From: CAWDZK01 sp963807005
GTDB taxonomy: Bacteria > Actinomycetota > Actinomycetes > JACCUZ01
NCBI GenBank assembly: GCA_963807005.1
Contig: CAWDZK010000001.1
Span: forward strand, 310,001 to 374,000
Direction of reading: 5' to 3'
Length of the DNA: 64,000 bases
The notes under the pieces are model-generated. The model did not search any database and was not told the origin of the DNA. It was given only the letters and a program-made list of their open reading frames with translations. Positions 24,133-32,824 of this stretch are shown here, piece by piece (position 1 is the first letter of the stretch; each line of letters starts with the position of its first letter). The position numbers and the translations under genes are program-made.

Positions 24133-26952
24133 TCAGGGCAGGTCCATCGCTATCAGCTCGGCCCGCGACGTGACGGCCAGCTTGCTGAACACGTTCCGCA
24201 GGTGGAAGTCGACGGTACGGGGACTCACGAACAGCTGCCCGGCGACGTCCCGGTTCGACATTCCCAGCCGCACCAGCCGGGCCACGTTGAGCTCCTGTGC
24301 GGTCAGGTCGGTCGCAGTCGACACGTCGCGGCGTCGGGCGGTCTCGCCTGAGGCGCGCAGCTCAGTCGCCGCTCGGTCGGCCAGCGGTGCGGCACCGAGC
24401 TCCTCGAACGTCTCGAGCGCGGCTCGCAGGTGCGTGCGGGCGTCCACGCGGCGGCGGGCCCGACGCAGGTACTCGCCGTACGCGAGCTCGGTGCGAGCCT
24501 GCGCGGGCGGCCGCTTGGCGGCGGCGTGGTGTGCGAGCGCCTGCTCGAAGTGCCTCTCGGCCTCGCCCGGGTCGGTCGCGAGCAGGGCGAGACCATGCTC
24601 GGCGACTGCGAGCGCCCACGAGGCGCCGGTCTGCTCGCCGTAGCTGCGGATCTCGTCGGTCCAGTCGCGGGCTGCGTCGAGCTGGTCGGCGCGGACCGCC
24701 GCCTCGATGCGGTCCAGGGCAGCGAACCGGCGTACCGGGCCGTCGTGGATGTGCTCGAGCAGATGGAACGCGGTCGCCGGCTGCCCGCCGGACTGGGCGG
24801 CGACGACAGCCTTGGCCCAGCGGGCGAAGTCGGCCAGCACGTGCTCGGCGACACCCACCGGGTTCGCGCCGGCGACGTCTTCGGCCTCGGCGAGTCGCTG
24901 CTCGAACTGGTCGTCGCCGCGGAACGCGGCGACCAGGGCGGCCTCCGCCAACGGCAGCGCCGCCAAGCCAGGCTGACCGGACCCTTGTGCGAGTGGCATC
25001 GCCTCGGACGCGCCGGTCACCAGCGACGTCCACCGCCCCGTGACCAGCTCGATGAGGCCGCGGCGGGTCAGCGCGTACAGCACCATGATGAGCGCCCCGC
25101 TGGCGCGGGCCCGGGTCAGCAGCATGTCGTGGTAGCGGAACGCGAGCTCGTCGTCGCCGACATGGAACGCGGCGATGCCCAGGTTCGGCAGCAGGTCCTG
25201 GTCGTCGCCTTCGACGAACTCGGCGTTGGCGAACGTGGAGCGAAGCACGGCCGTGGCCTGCGGCCACTCGCTGCGGCGCACGTGCTCGAGGCCGACGAGG
25301 AGCCCGTGGAAGGAGTGTGCGCGGGGCGGGTCATCCGGCCCGGGCGGCAGAGCGACCGACACGGGGTCGAGCTCGAGCTGGGCGTGCGGGATGAACGAAG
25401 CGAGGGCGACGGCGAACATCGCCATCTCCCGGGCCCGACCCGCGTCGTGCGGGGCGACGTCGCGGGCGCCGCGCAGCACCATGGTGATGCCGTCGTGCAC
25501 CGAGCCGGTGTTCCATTCGATGCGGGCCTGCAGGCGGGCGATGTCGGCGCGCAGCAGCGGGTCGGTGACGGCCTCGGCGGCCGCGTTCGCCAGCGCCCGG
25601 GCCCGGCCCGGCCGCGCGGCCTGCCACGCGGCCCACGCGGCCCCGAACAGGCGCGGCGCCCGGGCTTGCCGGTCGGCCGACAGCTCGGCGGCTCGTTCCA
25701 GGGCGGCGGACGCGGCCTCGTGGCCGCCGCGGGAGCGGGCCCGGTCGGCGGCTGCGTCGAGCTCGGCGACGACGGTCTCGTCGGGCTCGTCGACCGCGGC
25801 CGCGAGATGCCACGCCCGGCGGTCGGCGTCGTCGGTCGCGTCGAGCACGTCGGCGAGCGCGCGGTGCGCCCTCCGCCGTTCGAGGCTGGTCGCCGCGCCG
25901 TACACGGCGGAGCGGACCAGCGGGTGACGCAGCTCGAGGTGCCTGTCGCGGACCTGCACGAGGCCGGACTGCTCGACCAGATGCTGGGCCTTGTCGTCGG
26001 CGCCGAGCGCCGCAGCGGCGCGCCCGATGGTGCGGGTGTGTCCGGCGTCGTCGGCTGCGGCGACCAGCAGCCACGTCTGCGCCGTGTCGGGCAGCCGTCG
26101 GTACCGGTCGAGGAACGCGCGCTCGACGCCCTCGGTGAGCGGCAGCTGCGCGGGCAGCGGTGCCTCGCCGCGCAGCTGCGCGGGGGTGAGCGCGTCGGCG
26201 ACCTCGACGAGCGCGAGCGGGTTCCCACCGGTCTCCCGGACCAGCCGCACGGCGACGGCGTCCGGCACAGGGGCGCCCACGGCGTCCCGCAGCAGGTCGG
26301 CGGCACCCGCCGGGTCGATGCCGTCGAGCACGAGCTCCGGGAGGCCGGTGGAGTCGAAGACCCGCACGTCGCCGTCGCGGGCGGCGAACAGCAGCGCGAC
26401 CCGCTCGGTGTCGAGGCGGCGCGCGACGAACTGCAGCGCGGCGGCGGACGCGTCGTCGAGCCAGTGCGCGTCGTCGACCACAGCCAGTACCGGCTGCTCC
26501 TCCGCCGCTTCGGCGAGCAGGCTCAGCGTCGCGAGGAAGACCAGGAACCGGGCCCCCTCGCCCTCGGCCTCGCCGAACGCTGCGCGCAGCGCCCGCTCCT
26601 GCGGCGCCGGCAGAGCGTCGGCGTGCCGCATCGCCGGGCGCAGCAGCCGCTGCAGCGCGGCGAACGCCAGCGGCGACTCGGACTCGATGCCGGAGGTCCG
26701 CAGAACGCGCAGCCGGCCGGACTGGCCCACCGCGGGGTCGCGGCCGTGCTCGGCGCGGGCCACCGAGTCGGCGAGCAGCGTCGACTTCCCGACGCCGGGC
26801 AGCCCGCGCAGCACGAGTGCGCCGCCCTGCCCGGCGGACGCGCCGGCCAGCAGCGCGGCGACCCGAGCCTGCTCCATGCCCCTACCGGCCAGCACGCGGT
26901 GAGCGTAGCCAGTCGGCGGGGACGCACCCGGCGGTTTCACCGGCGCGAACAA
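24133..26952 (-). CDS. second LAL-family LuxR-type regulator with AAA ATPase
   Basis: The product has up to 939 residues. A P-loop ATPase is near the N-terminus (about 20-330; Walker A GLPGVGKSTL, Walker B LAVVDDAHWLDD), followed by a long TPR-like region. A C-terminal LuxR HTH covers about 875-935 (LTAQELNVARLVRLGMSNRDVAGQL, VSPRTVDFHLRNVFSKL). It is related in layout, not closely in sequence, to the regulator at 11275. The start is uncertain: TTG at 26952 gives the longest form, but the conserved region begins near VLAGRGMEQARVAALL. It is divergent from an MFS exporter gene with a 52-bp gap, so it probably controls that exporter and the hydrolase downstream. Confidence 0.9.
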   Translation of the reverse strand: MFAPVKPPGASPPTGYAHRVLAGRGMEQARVAALLAGASAGQGGALVLRGLPGVGKSTLLADSVARAEHGRDPAVGQSGRLRVLRTSGIESESPLAFAALQRLLRPAMRHADALPAPQERALRAAFGEAEGEGARFLVFLATLSLLAEAAEEQPVLAVVDDAHWLDDASAAALQFVARRLDTERVALLFAARDGDVRVFDSTGLPELVLDGIDPAGAADLLRDAVGAPVPDAVAVRLVRETGGNPLALVEVADALTPAQLRGEAPLPAQLPLTEGVERAFLDRYRRLPDTAQTWLLVAAADDAGHTRTIGRAAAALGADDKAQHLVEQSGLVQVRDRHLELRHPLVRSAVYGAATSLERRRAHRALADVLDATDDADRRAWHLAAAVDEPDETVVAELDAAADRARSRGGHEAASAALERAAELSADRQARAPRLFGAAWAAWQAARPGRARALANAAAEAVTDPLLRADIARLQARIEWNTGSVHDGITMVLRGARDVAPHDAGRAREMAMFAVALASFIPHAQLELDPVSVALPPGPDDPPRAHSFHGLLVGLEHVRRSEWPQATAVLRSTFANAEFVEGDDQDLLPNLGIAAFHVGDDELAFRYHDMLLTRARASGALIMVLYALTRRGLIELVTGRWTSLVTGASEAMPLAQGSGQPGLAALPLAEAALVAAFRGDDQFEQRLAEAEDVAGANPVGVAEHVLADFARWAKAVVAAQSGGQPATAFHLLEHIHDGPVRRFAALDRIEAAVRADQLDAARDWTDEIRSYGEQTGASWALAVAEHGLALLATDPGEAERHFEQALAHHAAAKRPPAQARTELAYGEYLRRARRRVDARTHLRAALETFEELGAAPLADRAATELRASGETARRRDVSTATDLTAQELNVARLVRLGMSNRDVAGQLFVSPRTVDFHLRNVFSKLAVTSRAELIAMDLP

Positions 26953-27004
26953 GCGGGCCCGCGAACAGGCTCAGCAGCGACCAGCACCCGACGAAGGAGT
27001 CCTG

Positions 27005-28510
27005 ATGAGCCATCACACCGCGGCACCTGAGGCTGCCGTCCCGGCCCAGCCGCACGGCCACGGCCCGCACGGGCGGCCGGCGTCGCGTCCCGACGCCGAC
27101 CAGCCGGCCGACCAGAAGCGGTCATGGGCGACTCTGGGCCTGATGCTGCTCGCGCAGTTCATGGTCATCCTCGACGTCAGCGTCGTGAACGTGGCGATGC
27201 CCAGCATCGGCCGCGACCTCGACTTCACCTCCGGTGACTACCAGTGGGTCGTCAGCGCGTACGTCCTGTTCAGCGGCGGGTTCCTGCTCCTCGGCGGCCG
27301 CCTCGCCGACCTCGGTGACCGGCGGCGGGTCTTCCTCACCGGGCTCGGCCTGTTCACCGCCGCCTCGCTGGCGAGCGGGCTGGCCACCTCGGCGGGCATG
27401 CTCATCGCGTCCCGCGCGGCCCAGGGCCTGGGTGCGGCCATGCTCACCCCGGCGGCCCTGTCGATCGTCATGACGACGTACGCCGGCAGGCAGCGCACCG
27501 CTGCCCTGTCCGTGTGGGGCACCATCGGCTCCACGGGCATCGCCGCGGGCGTCCTGTTCGGAGGCGCCCTCACCAGCGCCTTCGGCTGGGAGGCGGTGTT
27601 CTTCATCAACGTGCCGATCGGGTTCGCCGTCGCCGCCGGCACCGTGTTGGTGGTGCCCGCCGCAGCGGTCGCTCGCTTCCGCCGCGGCCAGCTGGACCTG
27701 CCCGGCGCCGTCACCCTGGTGTCCGGTCTGGTCGTGCTCGTCTACGGCATCCAGGGCACGGAGACCCACGGCTGGGCGTCGGCGTGGACCGGCCTGACGT
27801 TGGCGGTCGCGGCCGGCCTGCTCACGGCGTTCGCCGTGATCGAGACAAGGGTCGGGTCGCCGCTGGTGCCGGCCCGCACGTGGGCGATCCGGTCGCTGAC
27901 GTCGGCGTCGGTGGTGATGGCCGGAGTGACCGGTGTCGTGGTCGGTGCCATCTTCGTCACGTCGCTGTACCTTCAGCGGGTCGTCGGGTCGTCGGCCATC
28001 GTGACCGGGCTGCAGCTCCTGCCGCTCGCGGCCGCCATCACCCTCACGGCGATGGCCGCCTCGCACCTGCTCGGCACGGTGGCCCCTCGCACCCTGATCG
28101 CGGTCGGCATCACCATCATGGCAGGCGGCGCGGCGATGCTCACCGCGCAGTCCGGCGGCACCTCGTACGCAGCGGACGTGCTGCCCGGTCTGCTGCTCCT
28201 CGGTGCCGGCGTCGGCCCGATGTTCGTCGCCATCTCGGTGGCGGCGATGAGCGACGTGCCGGCGGCGGACTCGGGTCTCGGGTCGGGCCTGATGATGACC
28301 GGGCACGAGGTCGGTGCCGCGCTCGGTGTCGCCCTCCTCACCGCGGTCGGTGGCGACCTGACCTCCCGGGTGGGCCTGATGGATGCGTACGGCCGGGCGT
28401 TCGTCGCAGTCCTGGCCATCCTGGCGGTGCTGATGGTCGTGACCCTGGTCGCGGTCCCGAAGCGGGCGAACGCCGCCGCGGGCGCCGGCCACGGACACGG
28501 GATGCACTAG
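27005..28510 (+). CDS. MFS drug:H+ antiporter, DHA2 (EmrB/QacA) type
   Basis: The 501-residue membrane protein has a His/Pro-rich cytosolic N-terminus and about 14 hydrophobic segments. The first carries MVILDVSVVNVAMPSIGRDL, the DHA2 signature; motif A GGRLADLGDRRRVFLTG and motif C GSTGIAAGVLFGGAL follow. It exports hydrophobic or antibiotic-like compounds using the proton gradient. A strong GAAGGAG precedes the ATG. The divergent LAL regulator and downstream alpha/beta hydrolase suggest an inducible resistance or export unit. Substrate is unknown. Confidence 0.93.
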   Translation: MSHHTAAPEAAVPAQPHGHGPHGRPASRPDADQPADQKRSWATLGLMLLAQFMVILDVSVVNVAMPSIGRDLDFTSGDYQWVVSAYVLFSGGFLLLGGRLADLGDRRRVFLTGLGLFTAASLASGLATSAGMLIASRAAQGLGAAMLTPAALSIVMTTYAGRQRTAALSVWGTIGSTGIAAGVLFGGALTSAFGWEAVFFINVPIGFAVAAGTVLVVPAAAVARFRRGQLDLPGAVTLVSGLVVLVYGIQGTETHGWASAWTGLTLAVAAGLLTAFAVIETRVGSPLVPARTWAIRSLTSASVVMAGVTGVVVGAIFVTSLYLQRVVGSSAIVTGLQLLPLAAAITLTAMAASHLLGTVAPRTLIAVGITIMAGGAAMLTAQSGGTSYAADVLPGLLLLGAGVGPMFVAISVAAMSDVPAADSGLGSGLMMTGHEVGAALGVALLTAVGGDLTSRVGLMDAYGRAFVAVLAILAVLMVVTLVAVPKRANAAAGAGHGHGMH

Positions 28511-28585
28511 CCGTCGCGCACGCCCACCGACCCTGTATCGCCGCTCCGACATCGCCCCCCGAGACACCCGTCCCCAGGAGTCGAC

Positions 28586-29944
28586 ATGACCCGCACCGCC
28601 CCCGAGACCGCCGAGCCGGGCGTCTCCCCGACAGCCGGCCGGATCGGCCGAGTGCTCGCCCTCTCCCTCGTAGCGGGACTCGTCCTGGCTCTCCTGCTCG
28701 TCCTGATCGTGTTCCCGGGCGCCCGTGAGCACGTCACGACCGGCGTCCTGCTGCTGGCGTTCGCGGCCGGCTGGGCACTGCTCGCCGCACTCTCGACGTG
28801 GCGGACCGACCAGCCGCAGCGCTGGGCGTGGGTGCCGGCCATCGCCATGGGCGCCACGGGCGCCGCCCTGCTGCTGCTCGCGCCCGGTGACGACATGCTG
28901 CGCGGGCTCGGCTGGGTCTGGCCGCCACTGCTGCTCGTCCTGGTCATCTGGTGCGTACGTGCCTCGCGCAGACGGCTGCACAGCCGCACCCGGGCAGGGC
29001 TGGTGTACCCCGTCCTTGCCGTCCTCGCGCTGACGGCGCTGGGCGGCGGCGTGGAGACCGCCCTCGAGGCTTCCAGCGACACCGCCAGGGCCGCCGACGC
29101 GGACATGTACGTCGTCGCCGGCCACCGTATGTACCTGCACTGCGAGGGCACCGGCGCGCCGACCGTCGTCCTGTCCAACGGCCTGTTCGAGCACGCCGCC
29201 TCGTGGGCCTGGGTCCAACGCGCCGTCGCGGCCGACACCCGGGTCTGCGGGTACGACCGGGCCGGCGAAGGCTTCAGCGAACCAGCCACGGGCCCGCAGG
29301 ACGGTCGTGCGCTCGCCGCCGACCTGCACGCCCTCCTGGCCCGTGCCCACGTCCCCGGCCCGTACGTGCTCGCCGGGCACTCGGTCGGCGGCACCTACGC
29401 CCTCGTCTACGCCGCCCGGTACCCGGCCGACGTCGGTGGCGTGGCCCTGGTCGACTCCGCCACCCCGCGCCAGTTCGCGCTGCCCGACTACGGCCGGTTC
29501 TACGCACTGCTGCGACGCGGCTCCGGGGTGCTTCCCACGTTGGCCCGGACCGGGCTGGTGCGGGTCGCGCTCGGCTCCGGGTTCGCCGGGCTGCCACCGG
29601 ACGCCCGGCATCATGAGCGCGCGTTCGCGTCCACGGCCCGCGACTACCGCGGCGCCCGCGACGAGATCTCGCAGCTCCCCACGACCTTCCAGCAGGCCGG
29701 GCACCTGGACTCCCTCGCCGACACACCGGTGTACGTGCTGACGGCTGGCCAGGGTCAGCAGGCGGGCTGGGCCGAGGCGCAGAACCGTCTCGCGACCCTG
29801 TCGACGAACATCACTCACCGCACCGTCGTCGACGCCACCCATGCGGCACTGCTCGAGGACCGGAGGACATCGGCCGGCACAAGCGACGCGATCCGCGCCG
29901 TCGTGGCCGCCGTCCGGGCCGGTACCTCGCTGCCCGCGGGGTAG
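28586..29944 (+). CDS. membrane-anchored alpha/beta hydrolase
   Basis: The product has 452 residues. Four or five hydrophobic segments cover about 20-165, then a catalytic alpha/beta-hydrolase domain spans about 175-445. VVLSNGLFEHAASWAW is the oxyanion strand, GHSVGGTYALVYAARYP holds the nucleophile Ser, DSATPRQF lies near the acid position and the late DATHAAL supplies the His. The membrane half plus lipase-like domain puts the catalytic part at the membrane. It is 75 bp downstream of the MFS gene in the same orientation and probably co-transcribed with it. Confidence 0.88.
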   Translation: MTRTAPETAEPGVSPTAGRIGRVLALSLVAGLVLALLLVLIVFPGAREHVTTGVLLLAFAAGWALLAALSTWRTDQPQRWAWVPAIAMGATGAALLLLAPGDDMLRGLGWVWPPLLLVLVIWCVRASRRRLHSRTRAGLVYPVLAVLALTALGGGVETALEASSDTARAADADMYVVAGHRMYLHCEGTGAPTVVLSNGLFEHAASWAWVQRAVAADTRVCGYDRAGEGFSEPATGPQDGRALAADLHALLARAHVPGPYVLAGHSVGGTYALVYAARYPADVGGVALVDSATPRQFALPDYGRFYALLRRGSGVLPTLARTGLVRVALGSGFAGLPPDARHHERAFASTARDYRGARDEISQLPTTFQQAGHLDSLADTPVYVLTAGQGQQAGWAEAQNRLATLSTNITHRTVVDATHAALLEDRRTSAGTSDAIRAVVAAVRAGTSLPAG

Positions 29945-30035
29945 CCAACGGCGATCGTCACTGCGCGACCGGGTGTCGTCCGCCAGCACTCTCGAGCAGG
30001 CCTGCCCATGCCCACCGCAGCCCCATGGAGCCCGG

Positions 30036-30269
30036 ATGATCAACGACGTGCCCCGCACCTTCGTCGGCACCACCACGTTCCGCGTCGACGGCATGACCTG
30101 CGACCACTGCCGCACCGCGGTCACGACCGAGATAGGGGCCGTTCCCGGCGTCGACTCGGTCGCGGTGGACGTGCAGTCCGGCACGGTGACCGTCACGGCC
30201 ACAAAGGCGGTCGACCGGTGCGACATCGCCGCTGCCGTCGACGGAGCCGGCTACCGGCTCCTCCCGTGA
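30036..30269 (+). CDS. HMA-domain copper chaperone-like protein (CopZ type)
   Basis: The single heavy-metal-associated domain of 77 residues contains FRVDGMTCDHCRTAV, with the CxxC that binds Cu(I), and ends DIAAAVDGAGYRLLP. It would ferry copper to a P-type ATPase or sensor, although no CopA-type ATPase lies in the window. The ATG at 30036 has GGAGCCC upstream. It stands alone between the hydrolase and sigma-factor genes. Confidence 0.9.
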   Translation: MINDVPRTFVGTTTFRVDGMTCDHCRTAVTTEIGAVPGVDSVAVDVQSGTVTVTATKAVDRCDIAAAVDGAGYRLLP

Positions 30270-30350
30270 CCGCCCAGGCTGGCCACCGGTGTCACCTCGT
30301 CCAAGGACTGGCGCGAAGGGAGATCCCACCACCGAGTCCGAAAGAACGGC

Positions 30351-30965
30351 GTGGTTGCCGGACACACTGAGGGTGTGACGTCCGTCGAGGCCGAGCGGCG
30401 CGCGCGCTTCGACGTGCTCGCGCGGCAGACCTACGCCCCGCTGCGGCGCTACCTGGCCCGGCGCGCCGACCCCGACCTCGTCGACGACGTCCTGGCCGAG
30501 ACGCTGCTCGTGATCTGGCGCCGGCTGGACGACGTCCCCGCCGACGCGGCGTTGGCCTGGTGCTACGGCGCGGCCCGCCGCTGCCTGGCGAACGCCCGCC
30601 GGGCCGAGGACCGGCGTCGCCGGCTGGTCCTGCGGCTGGTGTCCCAGCCCGATCCGCGACCCGACCCGGTCTGGGCCGGGCCCGGCGCGGCGGACGCTGC
30701 CCTGGCCGAGGCGCTGGCCGGGCTGTCCGACACCGACCGCGACGTGCTCCGGCTCTGGGCGTGGGAGCAGCTCGAGCCCCGCGAGATCGCGGTGGCACTG
30801 GGCATCAGCGCGAACGCTGCCAGCATCCGGCTGCACCGTGCGGTCTCCCGGCTGCGGCACCGCTTCGCCACCCGGCCCGGGTCCGGCGGAAAGGACGACG
30901 GGCCGGCCGGACACCCAGTTCCCCGACAGAACGGTCCGCACGAGGAGACGGAGGCCACCCGGTGA
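30351..30965 (+). CDS. ECF-type RNA polymerase sigma factor (pair 1)
   Basis: The roughly 204-residue protein has sigma region 2 (TYAPLRRYLARRADPDLVDDVLAETLLVIWRRLDD) and region 4 (ALAGLSDTDRDVLRLWAWEQLEPREIAVALGISANAASIRLHRAVSRL). Its C-terminal tail is disordered. GTG 30375 (VTSVEAERR) is an alternative start. The next gene overlaps its stop (GTGA) and encodes a single-span membrane protein, the usual place of an anti-sigma factor. Confidence 0.88.
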   Translation: MVAGHTEGVTSVEAERRARFDVLARQTYAPLRRYLARRADPDLVDDVLAETLLVIWRRLDDVPADAALAWCYGAARRCLANARRAEDRRRRLVLRLVSQPDPRPDPVWAGPGAADAALAEALAGLSDTDRDVLRLWAWEQLEPREIAVALGISANAASIRLHRAVSRLRHRFATRPGSGGKDDGPAGHPVPRQNGPHEETEATR

Positions 30966-31654
30966 CCGGGAACGACGGGACCGACGGCGGCGACCGGCGG
31001 GGCGACGACGCCCTGCGGGCCCTGCTCGCCGGCATCGACCCGGCCCGGCCCGGCGGCCCCGCCTTCGCTGCGGACCCGACCACCGAGCACGTCGAGGAGC
31101 GCATCATGGCCACCACCGACCAACCCACCGTCCGTGAGCAGTACGACGGCGACACCGGCGCGGCGCGCCGCCGCCCACGTCGGACCCAGTGGCTCGCCGG
31201 CGCGGCGGCGCTCGTGCTGCTCGCCGCCGGCATCGTCGGCGCACTCGTGCTCGGCGGGGCGGACCAGGCGCCGACCCCCGCGGCACCGCGCGCGGTCGCG
31301 CTTTCCGTGTCCCCTGGTGGCGGCACCGCGACCGGGACGTGCATCCGGTTCGACGTCAGCATCCTGCGGGACATGCCCGTCGCGTTCGCGGGGACCGCTA
31401 CCGCGGTCACCGACGACCAGGTCACGCTGAGCGTGGACCGCTGGTACCGCGGCACGGCAGCCCAGGAGCGGGCCGAGGTCGTCACCCTGGCGGTCCCGGG
31501 CGGAGCCGCCTCGGTCGCGCTCGACGGGATCGCGTTCAGCAAGGGCACGCAGTACCTGGTGGCCGCGACAGACGGGACCGTGAACGGCTGCGGCTTCTCC
31601 GGCCCGGCCGACCCGCAGCTTCGCGCCGCGTACGACGAGGCGTTCGGCAGCTGA
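30962..31654 (+). CDS. membrane protein coupled to sigma factor, putative anti-sigma partner
   Basis: The 230-residue product has a short cytosolic N-terminus (about 1-80), one membrane helix (about 83-102) and a secreted domain. That domain has one Cys pair (C at TGTCIRFD and at NGCGFSG) and a beta-rich pattern VAFAGTATAVTDDQVTLSVDRWYRG. No zinc-anti-sigma HxxxCxxC motif is visible, so the anti-sigma role rests on operon position and topology. The GTG start overlaps the sigma stop codon. The external domain may sense an envelope signal. Confidence 0.7.
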   Translation: MTGNDGTDGGDRRGDDALRALLAGIDPARPGGPAFAADPTTEHVEERIMATTDQPTVREQYDGDTGAARRRPRRTQWLAGAAALVLLAAGIVGALVLGGADQAPTPAAPRAVALSVSPGGGTATGTCIRFDVSILRDMPVAFAGTATAVTDDQVTLSVDRWYRGTAAQERAEVVTLAVPGGAASVALDGIAFSKGTQYLVAATDGTVNGCGFSGPADPQLRAAYDEAFGS

Positions 31655-31699
31655 CGCCGGTCGGGACCAGGGTCGCCCGGCCGGTGCCGAAACACGCTG

Positions 31700-32488
31700 G
31701 TGCCGGCCGGCGGCCGCACCGACACTGTCCCGGTGACGGGGACATTCGAGCAGCTGCTGGCCGAGGGAGCGGCCGAGCCCGTCGAGGGCTGGGACTTCTC
31801 CTGGTTCGACGGGCGCGCGACGGAGGAGCGGCCCTCGTGGGGCTACGCCCGGCTGCTGGCGGAGCGGATGGGCCGGTCGAGCTCTGCGCTGGACGTGCAG
31901 ACCGGAGGGGGCGAGGTGCTCGCCGGTGTGCCACGGGTCCCGCCGGTCCTCGCGGCGACCGAGTCCTGGCCCCCGAACGTCGAGCTGGCGCGCCGCAACC
32001 TGGCCCGGGCGGCCGCGACGGTGGTCCAGGTGGAGGACGACGCCGACCTCCCGTTCCCGGCCGGCTCGTTCGACCTGGTCGTCAGCCGGCACCCGACGGT
32101 GACGCTGTGGGAGGAGATCAGCCGGGTGCTCCGGCCCGGCGGCACCTACCTGTCGCAGCAGGTCGGTCCCGGCTCCAACCGTGAGCTGACCGACTTCCTG
32201 ATGGGGCCGCAGCCGGTCGGGGACGCCCGCAGCCCGGAGCGCGCGGTGCGCCGGGCAACGGCGGCCGGGCTGGAGGTGGTGGACCTTCGCGAGCAAGCGC
32301 TACGGGTGACGTTTGCCGATGTCGGCGCGGTCGTGTACTTCCTGCGCAAGGTCCTCTGGACGGTGCCCGGCTTCACCGTCGACGGCTACCGAGAGCGGCT
32401 GGCCGCCCTGCACCGCCGGATCGAGGCCGACGGGCCGTTCGTGGCGCACGCGCAGCGGTTCCTCGTCGAGGCCCGCAGGCCGTCCTGA
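31700..32488 (+). CDS. class I SAM-dependent methyltransferase
   Basis: The roughly 262-residue protein has a Rossmann methyltransferase core. SSALDVQTGGGEVLAG is motif I, VLAATESWPPNVELARRNL motif II, FPAGSFDLVVSRHPT motif IV and ISRVLRPGGTYLSQQVG the motif V/VI region. It resembles UbiE/Methyltransf_11 enzymes. The substrate is unknown. GTG at 31700 and in-frame GTG at 31733 are both possible starts. It is convergent with the CstR-like gene. Confidence 0.88.
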   Translation: MPAGGRTDTVPVTGTFEQLLAEGAAEPVEGWDFSWFDGRATEERPSWGYARLLAERMGRSSSALDVQTGGGEVLAGVPRVPPVLAATESWPPNVELARRNLARAAATVVQVEDDADLPFPAGSFDLVVSRHPTVTLWEEISRVLRPGGTYLSQQVGPGSNRELTDFLMGPQPVGDARSPERAVRRATAAGLEVVDLREQALRVTFADVGAVVYFLRKVLWTVPGFTVDGYRERLAALHRRIEADGPFVAHAQRFLVEARRPS

Positions 32489-32521
32489 CGGTCGGCGCTG
32501 GACTGCCGTGCCGCCGCCTGG

Positions 32522-32782
32522 TTAGGCCAGCGACATGAAGACCTTCTCGAGCTTCTCCCGGTCGAGGACACCATCGTCGCCGGCCAGGATGCACTGCTCC
32601 AGGCCGGCGGCGATCAGGGCGAACCCGGCCTTGTCCAGGGCCCGGGAGACGGCCGCGAGCTGGGTGACGACGTCGGCGCAGTCGCGTTCCTCCTCCAGCA
32701 TCCGCACCACGCCGGCGAGCTGGCCCTGGGCCCGCTTCAACCGGTTGACGACAGGGCCGACGGTCTCGAGTTCTACCTGCAC
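32522..32782 (-). CDS. CstR-like (CsoR/FrmR family) persulfide-sensing repressor
   Basis: This all-helical 86-residue repressor has the family core NRLKRAQGQLAGVVRMLEEERDC and a second Cys in AGLEQCI. Copper-sensing CsoR uses Cys-His-Cys; here C35 and C64 are present but the His position (60) is Gly. That matches the CstR branch, which senses persulfides through a Cys pair. Its neighbours support this: rhodanese, MBL-rhodanese and TauE genes, the typical CstR regulon, begin 2.4 kb away. The GTG start at 32782 has GAAGGAG upstream. An ATAC-N8-GTAT site sits 19 bases upstream, implying autoregulation. Confidence 0.88.
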   Translation of the reverse strand: MQVELETVGPVVNRLKRAQGQLAGVVRMLEEERDCADVVTQLAAVSRALDKAGFALIAAGLEQCILAGDDGVLDREKLEKVFMSLA

Positions 32783-32800
32783 GGCGACTCCACTCCTTCG

Positions 32801-32816
32801 ATACGCACCAGGGTAT
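32801..32816. promoter_or_regulatory. CsoR/CstR-type operator candidate 2 (ATAC-N8-GTAT)
   Basis: ATACGCACCAGGGTAT lies between the MMPL stop and the CstR-like start, 19 bases from the GTG. Its ends are identical to those of the sites at 9180, 35029 and 35151. The position suits autorepression. Confidence 0.65.
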
Positions 32817-32824
32817 CCGGCGGC

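Noticed and set aside
26953..27004. GCGGGCCCGC palindrome between the second LAL gene and the MFS gene
   Set aside because: At 10 bp of pure G/C it is expected by chance in this composition and is not comparable to the 18-bp site at 11222.
24430..27030. Plus-strand open frame of about 866 codons
   Set aside because: Antisense of the second LAL regulator, which has clear Walker and HTH motifs on the other strand.
27122..30226. Minus-strand open frame of about 1,034 codons
   Set aside because: Runs antisense across the MFS and hydrolase genes; low-complexity Arg/Gly/His product with no domain.
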